Shown one piece after another: positions 56,411 to 64,000 of a DNA stretch of 64,000 nucleotides (position 1 is its first letter; each line of letters begins with the position of its first letter). The notes under the pieces are model-generated. The model had not been told where the DNA came from. It searched no databases and saw only the letters and a list, made by a program, of their open reading frames with translations. Origin of the DNA: JAWLGJ01 sp041685145 (lineage in GTDB: Bacteria > Pseudomonadota > Alphaproteobacteria > Rhodospirillales > Magnetospirillaceae); NCBI GenBank assembly GCA_041685145.1, contig JAWLGJ010000003.1, forward strand, positions 49,141 through 113,140. The letters are read 5' to 3'. The position numbers and the translations under genes are program-made.

Positions 56411-58090
56411 ATGCGCACCCCCCGCCAATGGCTCGCCCTCCTTGCCCTCGCCGTCGCGGTCCTGGGCGCCCCGCCGGTCGCCGAGCCGGCCGCCGCGGCC
56501 CGCGACCGCCTGGTGATCGGCATCACCCAGTTTCCCAGCACCCTGCACCCGGCCATCGACTCGATGATGGCCAAGACCTATGTGCTGCGCATGGCGCTGC
56601 GCCCGGTCACCGCCTTCGACCACGACTGGAAACTTGTCTGCGTGCTGTGCACCGAGTTGCCCAGCTTCGAGAACGGCATGGCGGAAATCGAAGCGCTGCC
56701 CGACGGCGGCGAGGGCGCGGCCGTGACCTACCGCCTGCACCCCGAGGCCACCTGGGGCGACGGCACCCCGGTCACCAGCGCCGATGTCGTCTTCACCTGG
56801 GAGGCCGGCCGCCACCCGCAAAGCGGCTTCGCGGCGATGGAGACCTACAACCGCATCACCGGCATCGACGTCCTCGACGACAAGACCTTCACGGTGCATT
56901 TCGACCGCGTCACCTTCGACTACAACGCCTTCGGCATCGACCTGCTGCCGGCGCATATCGAGCGCGAGCGCTTCGAGGCCGACCCCGCCGCCTATCGCAA
57001 CCGCACCGCCTATGTCACCGAGCCCGACCATCCCGGCCTCTATTTCGGGCCCTACCGCATCGTCGAGGTGGCCTCCGGATCGCATCTGGTGCTGCGGCGC
57101 AACCCCACCTGGTACGGGCCGGAACCCGCCTTCGAGACCGTGGTGGTCCGGGCGGTCGAGAACACCTCGGCCTTGGAAGCCAACCTGCTGTCGGGGCAGA
57201 TCGACTACATTGCCGGCGAGCTGGGCCTGAGCATCGATCAGGCGCTGGCTTTCGAGCGCCGCCACGGCGACCGCTTCCGGGTCGAATACAAGCCGGGGCT
57301 GATCTACGAGCACATCGACCTCGACCTCGGCCATCCGGCGCTGGCGGACGCGCGGGTGCGCCAGGCATTGATGCACGGTATGGACCGCGAAACCATCAGC
57401 CGGCAGTTGTTCGACGGCCGCCAGCCGGTGGCGCACAGCAACGTCAATCCCCTCGACTGGGTGCACGCCGAGGACGTCCCCACCTACGCCCACGATCCGG
57501 CGCGGGCGGCGGCGCTGCTGGACGAGGCCGGCTGGCGGATGGGCGCGGGTGGGTTGCGCCGCGACGCGGCGGGCACTCCGCTGCGCGTCACGCTGATGAC
57601 CACCGCCGGCAACCGCATCCGCGAGTTGGTGGCGCAGGTGCTGCAAAGCCAGTGGCGGGCCATCGGCGTCGAGGTGCGGGTGGTCAACCAGCCGCCGCGG
57701 GTGCTGTTCGGCGACACCCTGACCCGCCGGCGCTTCGACGGCATGGTGATGTTCGCCTGGATCAGTTCCCCCGAGGCGGTGCCGCGCACCACCCTGCACT
57801 CCGAAAGCATCCCGACTCCGGAGAACGGCTGGGCGGGGCAGAACTACACCGGCTATGCCAGCGCCGACATGGACGCCCTCATCGACGCCATCGAACGCGA
57901 GCTGGACCGCGACAAGCGCGCGGCGCTGTGGCGGCGGCTTCAGCATCTGTATGCCACCGACCTGCCCGCCCTGCCGCTGTATTTTCGCGCCGACGCCTTC
58001 GTGATGCCCGCCTGGCTGAAGGGGGTGCGCCCCACCGGCCACCAGTACCCCAGCTCGATGTGGGTGGAGGAATGGCGGGCGGCGGAGTAG
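56411..58090 (+). CDS. Peptide/nickel-type ABC importer substrate-binding protein
   Basis: Periplasmic solute-binding protein of the SBP_bac_5 family (559 residues). A signal peptide (RTPRQWLALLALAVAVLGAP, cleaved near AAA) is followed by family motifs RLVIGITQFPSTLHPAIDSM, YRLHPEATWGDGTPVTSADV and, later, VRQALMHGMDRETISRQLFD and NYTGYASADMDALID. Ligand could be oligopeptide, opine or similar; it cannot be read from sequence. The ATG at 56411 gives the signal peptide. Two permease genes follow in the same operon. Confidence 0.93.
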   Translation: MRTPRQWLALLALAVAVLGAPPVAEPAAAARDRLVIGITQFPSTLHPAIDSMMAKTYVLRMALRPVTAFDHDWKLVCVLCTELPSFENGMAEIEALPDGGEGAAVTYRLHPEATWGDGTPVTSADVVFTWEAGRHPQSGFAAMETYNRITGIDVLDDKTFTVHFDRVTFDYNAFGIDLLPAHIERERFEADPAAYRNRTAYVTEPDHPGLYFGPYRIVEVASGSHLVLRRNPTWYGPEPAFETVVVRAVENTSALEANLLSGQIDYIAGELGLSIDQALAFERRHGDRFRVEYKPGLIYEHIDLDLGHPALADARVRQALMHGMDRETISRQLFDGRQPVAHSNVNPLDWVHAEDVPTYAHDPARAAALLDEAGWRMGAGGLRRDAAGTPLRVTLMTTAGNRIRELVAQVLQSQWRAIGVEVRVVNQPPRVLFGDTLTRRRFDGMVMFAWISSPEAVPRTTLHSESIPTPENGWAGQNYTGYASADMDALIDAIERELDRDKRAALWRRLQHLYATDLPALPLYFRADAFVMPAWLKGVRPTGHQYPSSMWVEEWRAAE

Positions 58091-58097
58091 GCGGCCG

Positions 58098-59051
58098 ATG
58101 CTGCGCCACGTCCTCCACCGCCTGGCCCAGTCCGCCGTTGTCCTGCTGGTGATGTCCTTCGTGGTCTACGCGCTGCTGGGGCTGATGCCCGGCGACCCGG
58201 TGGACCTGATGCTCGCCGCCATGCCCGATGTCACCGCCGAGGACGCGCGCCGGCTGCGCCGCCTCTATGGGCTCGACCGGCCGCTGCTGGAACGCTACGC
58301 CAACTGGCTGGTGGCGGCGGTGCAGGGGGATCTGGGCTTCTCGCGCCTGCACGGCCGCCCGGTGGCGGAGGTGCTGTGGCAGCCCCTGGGCAACACCGTG
58401 CTGCTGCTTTCCGTCAGCCTGGCGGTCGCCCTGGCCGTCGCCTTGCCGCTGGGAATGCTGGCGGCGCTGCGGCCGCGCTCGGGCTTCGACTACGCCGTCA
58501 ACCTGCTGGCCTTCGCCGGCATCTCGATGCCGGTGTTCTGGCTGGGGTTGATGCTGATGACCTTGTTCTCGGTCATCCTGGGCTGGCTGCCGGCCGGCGG
58601 CGTCGCCCCCATCGGCGGCGGCGGCCTGGGCGACCGGCTGAGCCACCTTGTCCTGCCGGTGGCGACGCTGTCGGTGGCCGCCATCGGCCAGCACATCCGC
58701 TATATGCGCGGCGCCATGATCGAAACCTTGCGCCACGACTGGATCCGCACCGCCCGCGCCAAGGGCGCCGGCTGGGGGCGGGTGGTGCTGCGCCACGGGC
58801 TGCGCAACGCCATGATCCCGGTGGTGACCATCCTGGCGCTGGACCTGGGCACGCTGTTCTCGGGGGCGCTGATCACCGAGACGGTCTTCGCCTATCCCGG
58901 CATGGGCAAGCTGATCTACGACGCGGTGATGGGCAACGACTACAATCTGGCGCTGGTGGGGTTGCTGCTGGCGACGGCGCTGACGCTGCTCGGCAATGTC
59001 CTGGCCGACGTTGCCTATGGCTGGCTCGATCCGAGGATACGGCAGCGATGA
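58098..59051 (+). CDS. ABC importer permease, DppB/OppB type
   Basis: Inner-membrane permease of 317 residues with about six helices. It begins LRHVLHRLAQSAVVLLVMSF, has the DppB-type GLMPGDPVDLM after helix 1, and a coupling EAA loop in RTARAKGAGWGRVVLRHGLR (about 217-236). It starts seven bases after the binding protein gene and overlaps the second permease gene by four bases. Confidence 0.94.
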   Translation: MLRHVLHRLAQSAVVLLVMSFVVYALLGLMPGDPVDLMLAAMPDVTAEDARRLRRLYGLDRPLLERYANWLVAAVQGDLGFSRLHGRPVAEVLWQPLGNTVLLLSVSLAVALAVALPLGMLAALRPRSGFDYAVNLLAFAGISMPVFWLGLMLMTLFSVILGWLPAGGVAPIGGGGLGDRLSHLVLPVATLSVAAIGQHIRYMRGAMIETLRHDWIRTARAKGAGWGRVVLRHGLRNAMIPVVTILALDLGTLFSGALITETVFAYPGMGKLIYDAVMGNDYNLALVGLLLATALTLLGNVLADVAYGWLDPRIRQR

Positions 59052-59971
59052 GGCTGGCGCCGCCCGCCAACGCGCCCGTGCGGCTGGCTTTCCGCCGCTT
59101 CCGCCGCCACCGGCTGGCGGTGGCCAGCCTGGCGTTGCTGGTGGTGATCGCGGCGCTGGCGGCGCTGGCGCCGGCGATTCAGGCGGCGCTGGGCCTGGAC
59201 CCCGAGGCGGTGGATCTGCTCAACCGTTTGGCGCCGCCGTCACCGGCGCATCCGCTGGGCACCGACGAACTGGGGCGCGACGTGCTGGCGCGGCTGTTGG
59301 ACGGCGGGCGGGTGTCGCTGGCGGTGGGGCTGGCGACGGCGCTGGTGGCGGCGGCGCTGGGAACCCTGGTGGGGCTGGTGGCCGGCTATCGCGGCGGAGC
59401 CCTGGACGCGCTGCTCATGCGCCTCACCGACGGCGTCATCGCCCTGCCGCTGCTGCCGCTGCTGATCGTGCTGGCGGCGGTCGATCCGGCCAAGCTGGGC
59501 GTCCCGGCCGATCTTTACCGCTCCGAGATCGCCGGTGTCGTGCGGCTGGTGGTCATCATCGGGCTGGTGGGCTGGACGACGGTGGCGCGGCTGGTGCGGG
59601 CCTCGACCCTGAGCGTGCGCGAGCGTGAATTCGTGCTGGCGGCGCTGGCGGCGGGGGCGGGGCCGGGCCGCATCATGTTCCGCCACATCCTGCCCAACGT
59701 CACCACCCCCATCATCGTCGCCACGACGCTGAGCGTCGGCAACATCATCCTGCTGGAAAGCGCCCTCAGCTTCCTGGGCCTGGGCGTGCAGCCGCCGCTG
59801 GCGAGCTGGGGCAACATGCTGACCGGCGCGCTGGAGCTGATCTGGACGGCGCCGGCGCTGGCGGTGTGGCCGGGGGCGATGATCTTCCTGACCGTGCTGG
59901 CCTTCAATTTCGTCGGCGACGGCCTTCAGGACGCGCTGGACCCCAAGGCCGGGCAGCAGGGGCGCAGGTGA
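59048..59971 (+). CDS. ABC importer permease, DppC/OppC type
   Basis: Partner permease of 307 residues. It has the OppC N-terminal FRRFRRHRLAVASLALL, the segment HPLGTDELGRDVLARLLDGG, and a coupling loop in LAAGAGPGRIMFRHILPN (about 199-216), with the family end ESALSFLGLGVQPPLASWGN. Its ATG overlaps the previous stop (ATGA). The operon then ends: the next gene is on the opposite strand, so the two ATPase subunits usually linked to these permeases are not here. Confidence 0.94.
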   Translation: MRLAPPANAPVRLAFRRFRRHRLAVASLALLVVIAALAALAPAIQAALGLDPEAVDLLNRLAPPSPAHPLGTDELGRDVLARLLDGGRVSLAVGLATALVAAALGTLVGLVAGYRGGALDALLMRLTDGVIALPLLPLLIVLAAVDPAKLGVPADLYRSEIAGVVRLVVIIGLVGWTTVARLVRASTLSVREREFVLAALAAGAGPGRIMFRHILPNVTTPIIVATTLSVGNIILLESALSFLGLGVQPPLASWGNMLTGALELIWTAPALAVWPGAMIFLTVLAFNFVGDGLQDALDPKAGQQGRR

Positions 59972-59975
59972 TGAC

Positions 59976-60851
59976 TCAGCCCTTGGTCGCCAGCGCCACG
60001 CCCGCCACCGTCACCGCCATGCCGGCCAGGGCCAGCAGGCCGAAGGTCTCGCCGAACAGCAGATAGGCGATCACCGCCGTCGACGGCGGCACCAGGTAGA
60101 ACAGGCTGGCGACGCGCGCGGCGCTGCCCTCGCGGATGAGGCGGTAAAGCAGGGTGATCGCCCCCAGCGACAGCACCAGGGTCAGCCAGCCCATCGCGAA
60201 AACGAACTCGCCCGTCCATTCCACGCGCATGGTCTCGAAGGCCGGCGCCAGCACCACCATCGCCGCGGTGGCGGCGGCGTACTGGATCACGGCGCCGCTG
60301 CGCAAATCCATCCCGGCGGCGTGGCGTTTCTGGTACAGCGTCCCGGCGGTGATGGCCAGAACGGCAAAGAAGGCGAAGCCCAGCCCGGCCTGGAAGGCGG
60401 CGCCGGGCTCGATCTTCTCGGCCACCACCAGGGACACGCCCGCCAGCCCCAGAATCAGCCCCGTCCACTGGCGCCGCGAAACGCGCTCGCCCAGCAGCGG
60501 CCCGGCGGCCACCGCCGTCAGCAGCGGCTGCAACGCGGCGATCAGCGCCACCACGCCCGCCGGTACGCCATGCTCGATGGCCGAGAAGACCCCGCCGAGA
60601 TAGCCGGCGTGCACCAGCAGCCCGCCGACGGCGATATGCGCCGCCTCGCGCGGGCTTTTCGGCCACGGCGCCCGCAGCGCCAGGGCGACGGCGGCCATCA
60701 GCACCGTGACCAGCGCGAAACGCAGCAGCAGGAAGGTCAGCGGCTCGGCATAGGGCAGGCCGAACTTGGCGCCGATGAAGCCGGTGCTCCACAGCAGCAC
60801 GAACAGCCCCGGCGCCACACGCGACAGGCCGATGGAGGAGGAACTCGCCAC
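59976..60851 (-). CDS. EamA/DMT-family transporter
   Basis: Drug/metabolite transporter superfamily membrane protein of 291 residues with about ten helices and two EamA repeats (LFVLLWSTGFIGAKFG at the start; QWTGLILGLAGVSLVV between the halves; GLALAGMAVTVAGVAL-like LLALAGMAVTVAGVALA at the end). The GTG at 60851 lacks an obvious ribosome site, and lies three bases after the Usp gene stop, so coupling is likely. The substrate is unknown. Confidence 0.87.
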   Translation of the reverse strand: MASSSSIGLSRVAPGLFVLLWSTGFIGAKFGLPYAEPLTFLLLRFALVTVLMAAVALALRAPWPKSPREAAHIAVGGLLVHAGYLGGVFSAIEHGVPAGVVALIAALQPLLTAVAAGPLLGERVSRRQWTGLILGLAGVSLVVAEKIEPGAAFQAGLGFAFFAVLAITAGTLYQKRHAAGMDLRSGAVIQYAAATAAMVVLAPAFETMRVEWTGEFVFAMGWLTLVLSLGAITLLYRLIREGSAARVASLFYLVPPSTAVIAYLLFGETFGLLALAGMAVTVAGVALATKG

Positions 60852-60854
60852 CGA

Positions 60855-61679
60855 TCAGTGCGACATCAGCACCGGCACGGTCATGTGCTGCAGCACGTGC
60901 CGTGTCGCCCCGCCCAGGATGATCTCGCGCACGCGCGAGCGGCCATAGGCGCCCATCACCAGCAGGTCGGCGTCCTCGTCGGCCAGCCGCGCCAACAACG
61001 TCTCGCCGACATCCAGGTCGCGGCTGACCTCCTGGCGCACCTCCACATCGACGCCGTGGCGCGCCAGGTGCAGGGCGATGTCGGCGCCCGGCTCCTCGCC
61101 GTGGCCACGCGCCGAGGGATTGGCGTTGATGGTCAGCACCATCACCTTCTTGGCGCGGCGCAGCAGCGGCAGGGCGTCGTTGACCGCCCGCGTCGCCTCG
61201 CGGCCGGCGTTCCAGGCCACCACCACCCGCTCGCCCACGGTGGGATAGGCGCCGGCGTCCGGCACCACCAGCACCGGCCGCCCCGCGTCCAGGGCCAGAT
61301 AGTCGACCAGGCTGGCCTGCTCCTCGCCTTCGTTCTGGCCGATCACCGTCAGGTCGACATAGCGCGCATGGGTGACCATGACGTCGACGACGTCGCCGTC
61401 GACGGCGCGCCAGGCGTGCGAGCCGACGCCGTGGGCGGCGACGCTGCGCTCGAAGAGGGCGGCGGCGGTCTCCTGGGCCTTGCCCAGGTACTCTTGCTGC
61501 AGCGAGTCGAGCATACCGCCGTACTGGGCGCGCACGAAGTCCGGCACCTGCGGCAGGCGGCGCACATAGACGCCGGCCAGATGTGCATCGAAGCGCTTCG
61601 CCAGCGCGGCGGCGACGTCGAGCCGAGCCTTGCAGTATTCGCTGTCGTCGACGTTGACGAGAATGTCCTGAACGGTCAC
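60855..61679 (-). CDS. Universal stress protein with two tandem Usp domains
   Basis: A 274-residue cytoplasmic protein with an N-terminal Usp domain (about 1-145, ILVNVDDSEYCKARLDVAAA) and a C-terminal one (about 150-274). The second has the ATP-binding signature VMGAYGRSRVREIILGGATR then HMTVPVLMSH. The first lacks that glycine-rich signature, having VIGQNEGEEQASLVDYLA instead. A GTG start at 61679 follows an excellent GAGGAGGC site. The DMT gene follows three bases later. Confidence 0.92.
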   Translation of the reverse strand: MTVQDILVNVDDSEYCKARLDVAAALAKRFDAHLAGVYVRRLPQVPDFVRAQYGGMLDSLQQEYLGKAQETAAALFERSVAAHGVGSHAWRAVDGDVVDVMVTHARYVDLTVIGQNEGEEQASLVDYLALDAGRPVLVVPDAGAYPTVGERVVVAWNAGREATRAVNDALPLLRRAKKVMVLTINANPSARGHGEEPGADIALHLARHGVDVEVRQEVSRDLDVGETLLARLADEDADLLVMGAYGRSRVREIILGGATRHVLQHMTVPVLMSH

Positions 61680-61767
61680 GGGTGCCTCCTCGTTTGGCTG
61701 GGGAGAGCCTAGGCCGAACGGCCCAGTGCCGCAACAGGACGATGGTCGGAATGACCGTGGGGCCGGA

Positions 61768-62874
61768 TCAGGCGCCCTTGAAGGGCCCGGAGGAGCGCTC
61801 GCCCAGCAGAACCGCCAGCGGCGCCAGGCGGTCCAGGTGGTCGGCCAGGGCCTTGAACGCCACCAGCAGCGGCACCGCCAACAAGGCCCCGGCCGCGCCC
61901 CACAGCCAGGTCCACGCCACCAGCGACAGGAACACCGCCACGGGGTCGAGGGTCAGGCGCCGGGCCACGAAGGCGGGCGTGACCAGATAGGCCTCCAGGC
62001 TGGTCAGCCCCAGGAACAGCAGCGGCGGCAGCACCGCCTGCGCCGCGGTGTCGAATTGCAGCAGCGCCACCAGGGCGATGACCACGGTGGTGGTGGCGGC
62101 GCCGAGATAGGGGATGAAGTTCAGCACCCCCGCCATCACCCCCCACAGCGCCGGCGTCGGCATCCCCACCACCGCCATCGCCACCGCCACCGCCACGCCC
62201 AGGCCGGCGTTGACCAGCGTCACCGAGCCCAGATAGACGACGATGTCGCGCTGCACCGCCCGCGCCACCTCGACGGCGCGGCGCTTGCGCCCGAAGCTGG
62301 GCAGCACGCGCACCAGGCGGCGCAGGAAACGGCCGCCGGCCGCCAGCAGGAAGAACAACAGCATCACCACCACCACCGCCTGCGCCAGCACCCGCCCCGA
62401 TTCCAGCACCGCCAGGCGCATCAGGTCGTCGCCGCCGGCGACCTCGACACGCGGCGCAGCGGATTCCCCCAGGCTCTGGACCTCCTCGGCGGCTTGCTGG
62501 GCCGCCTGCAGGAAGGGCAGAAGCAGGCGCAGCTTCAACTCGATCTCGCGCAGGCTCTGCGGCAGGCGTTGCAACCACTCCGCCGCGGGCGCCGACAGGG
62601 TGGTGGCGCCATAGGCAAGCAGGAAGGCCAGCACCGCCACCACCAGCCCGGCGCCCAGCGCCGGTGGCACTCCGGCGCGCCGCAACCGCGCCACCAGCGG
62701 CGCCAGCAAGAGATTGAGCAGCACGGCGATGGTGATCGGAATCACCACCGCCTGCGCAAAGCGCAGGAAATGAATGCTCAGGATAAGCGCGACGGCCGCC
62801 AACAGCACGGGCACGGCGTCAGACGAGCGCCAAGCCGCCACGGTCCGTCCAGGCTCGGGGCGCATGGGGAACAT
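61768..62874 (-). CDS. AI-2E family transporter (TqsA/PerM type)
   Basis: Membrane protein of 368 residues with about eight helices, arranged as two N-terminal helices, a large hydrophilic segment (about 80-145) and a C-terminal bundle containing LVNAGLGVAVAVAMAVVGMP, GVLNFIPYLGA and the family end GVPLLVAFKA-like AVPLLVAFKALAD. The family includes the E. coli AI-2 exporter TqsA, but many members carry other solutes. Start could be the first or fourth codon, as no ribosome site is clear. Confidence 0.9.
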   Translation of the reverse strand: MFPMRPEPGRTVAAWRSSDAVPVLLAAVALILSIHFLRFAQAVVIPITIAVLLNLLLAPLVARLRRAGVPPALGAGLVVAVLAFLLAYGATTLSAPAAEWLQRLPQSLREIELKLRLLLPFLQAAQQAAEEVQSLGESAAPRVEVAGGDDLMRLAVLESGRVLAQAVVVVMLLFFLLAAGGRFLRRLVRVLPSFGRKRRAVEVARAVQRDIVVYLGSVTLVNAGLGVAVAVAMAVVGMPTPALWGVMAGVLNFIPYLGAATTTVVIALVALLQFDTAAQAVLPPLLFLGLTSLEAYLVTPAFVARRLTLDPVAVFLSLVAWTWLWGAAGALLAVPLLVAFKALADHLDRLAPLAVLLGERSSGPFKGA

Positions 62875-62976
62875 GTAGGGGGAGGGGGGTGGCCGTCGTG
62901 ATGGTGCGCACGGGGTAGGCCTTGAGTGGCGGGGGCGGTCGCGCTAATGCTGGACGCGGATTGGGAGGCAACCGCC

Positions 62977-63825
62977 ATGATTCCGGCATTCATCAGCGAA
63001 AACCTGCACATCGTGGTGCCGTTCCTGCTGGCCGCGGCCGGCGGCGCCGTGGCGCGCCTGCTGGGCGGCGGCCGCGGCGAGGTGCTGGCCCAGGCGCTGT
63101 TGCCGGCGGCGTTCCTGGCCGGCGCCGCCGTGGTCTGGGGCGGCTGGCCTTCGCCGCTGCCCGGATGGCGCCCGTTTTCCCTGGTGCCGTGGCTGGTGCT
63201 GGCGGCGCTGCTTGCCGGTCTGGCGCTGGCGCTGCTGGGCGGGCGGCGGGGGGCGCGGCTGGCGGCGCTGGTTGTCCTGGCGGTGGCGTCTTCGTGGCTG
63301 GTCGCGGGGCGCCCCTTGCCGCCGGATTGGGGCGGCCTGGCATTGGCGGCGGCGGCGCTGGCGGCGGCGCTGGTGGCGCTGGCGCGCCTGGATGCGCTGG
63401 CGCCGATGGCCCCGGCGGCGCCGGTCATGCTGGCGGCGGCGGCGCTGGGGCTGTTGGGGCTGGCGTGGCTGGACGGCGCCCACACCACCGCAGCGCTGGC
63501 CGCCGCCCTGACCGCGGCGGCCGCGGGCCATCTGCTCGTCGCCTGGCTGCTGGGCGTCGCCTTCGGCGCCCCGGCCGCCCTCGGCGGCGGGGTGGCGCTG
63601 GTGGCGCTGGCGCAGGCGGCGGTGCTGGCGGGGCCGTTGCCGGCGGTTCCGGTGCTGCTGTTGCTGCTGGTGTTCTTCGCCGACGGCACCGCGGCGCGGC
63701 TGACGGTGGGAAGCGGGCTGCTGCGGCGCCTGCTGGCGCCGGCGGTGCTGGCGGCGGTGTGCCTCATTCCGCTTGCCCTTGCCCTGGTCGCCGGATGGGT
63801 GGCCGCCAATCTTCACCGCCTGTAG
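62977..63825 (+). CDS. Polytopic membrane protein of unknown function
   Basis: I do not recognise this 282-residue protein. It is almost entirely hydrophobic, with about nine or ten helices rich in alanine, leucine and glycine, separated by short loops, and no charged catalytic or transporter motif that I can name. The ATG at 62977 follows a GGGAGG ribosome site. It is divergent from the AI-2E transporter. High GC makes its hydrophobic character partly compositional, but the ribosome site and length argue that it is a gene. Confidence 0.7.
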   Translation: MIPAFISENLHIVVPFLLAAAGGAVARLLGGGRGEVLAQALLPAAFLAGAAVVWGGWPSPLPGWRPFSLVPWLVLAALLAGLALALLGGRRGARLAALVVLAVASSWLVAGRPLPPDWGGLALAAAALAAALVALARLDALAPMAPAAPVMLAAAALGLLGLAWLDGAHTTAALAAALTAAAAGHLLVAWLLGVAFGAPAALGGGVALVALAQAAVLAGPLPAVPVLLLLLVFFADGTAARLTVGSGLLRRLLAPAVLAAVCLIPLALALVAGWVAANLHRL

Positions 63826-63907
63826 GGGCGCGATTCCCCCTCTGTTCGCCCCCGGTTTTTCGTACTAGTGTGTTCCCCCGACCGGACGTTGAACACCGCG
63901 AAGGACC

Positions 63908-64000
63908 ATGAACCGTCTGTCCACCAATGCCGTCGTGGCGCTGAGCGCCGCCGCCGCCGTCGCCCGGGTCGCGGCCGGTATCCAGTTAGCCGGTCGCGCC
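63908..64000 (+). CDS. N-terminus of an unidentified protein, cut by the window end
   Basis: An ATG at 63908 with an AAGGA ribosome site opens a frame that is still open at the window end. The 31 residues visible (MNRLSTNAVVALSAAAAVAR and so on) include a moderately hydrophobic stretch that might be a signal peptide or the start of a helix. No family can be assigned. Confidence 0.55.
   Translation, partial: MNRLSTNAVVALSAAAAVARVAAGIQLAGRA

Overview
This 64 kb window is very GC-rich (about 70% by eye) and densely coded, and it looks like chromosomal DNA of an alphaproteobacterium, probably of the Rhodospirillales. Evidence seen in the sequence: a permuted two-piece tmRNA gene, a ChpT-type phosphotransferase gene leading a chemotaxis operon, recA followed by alaS behind a GAAC-N7-GAAC SOS box, a TTAA-N7-TTAA CtrA-type site, an alpha-type SspB, and methylmalonyl-CoA mutase with malyl-CoA lyase. 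Ectoine genes at the left edge suggest tolerance of salt or osmotic stress. I see no prophage, insertion sequence, CRISPR array, rRNA or tRNA gene.

Layout. 1-3.5 kb: ectA-ectB (ectC would lie beyond the edge) and an MFS permease. 3.5-8.4 kb: a type I secretion ABC transporter and membrane-fusion protein behind a candidate CtrA site, then a drug-efflux MFS protein. 8.5-14 kb: a lone receiver protein next to a protein that looks like a decayed GGDEF/EAL enzyme, then rimO, waaA and an AEC carrier. 14-20 kb: a di-haem cytochrome c peroxidase, DUF488, uvrB, a HisKA_2 kinase with a pseudo-receiver, and a divergent Crp-type regulator. 20-30 kb: an Atm1-type exporter, small proteins, Nudix, a coiled-coil protein, apt, class I fumarase, sspB with ssrA, an aminotransferase with a DUF849/BKACE enzyme, and a cytochrome c.

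30-42.5 kb: propionate/glyoxylate-linked metabolism (meaB, methylmalonyl-CoA mutase, malyl-CoA lyase), which fits an ethylmalonyl-CoA or methylmalonyl-CoA route, plus accA, nadK, moaA and a sensor kinase. 42.6-50.7 kb: a ModE-like DNA-binding protein divergent from a DUF2478-DUF364 fusion gene, which overlaps chpT and is followed by cheA-cheW-cheY-cheB-cheR. 50.7-55.3 kb: recA under a clear LexA operator, alaS, and a small HELVHH protein. 55.3-64 kb: a DUF3618/holin-X envelope pair, a peptide-type ABC importer without its ATPases, DMT, Usp and AI-2E genes, and membrane proteins.

The most interesting items are the DUF2478-DUF364 fusion coupled to chpT/che, the ssrA-sspB pairing with a readable tag, the degenerate GGDEF/EAL-like protein beside a lone receiver, the CtrA-type site ahead of the secretion operon, and the Crp-type regulator with a C-terminal cysteine cluster. 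No wholly new system could be demonstrated. Family assignments come from reading translated sequence and were not checked by database search.
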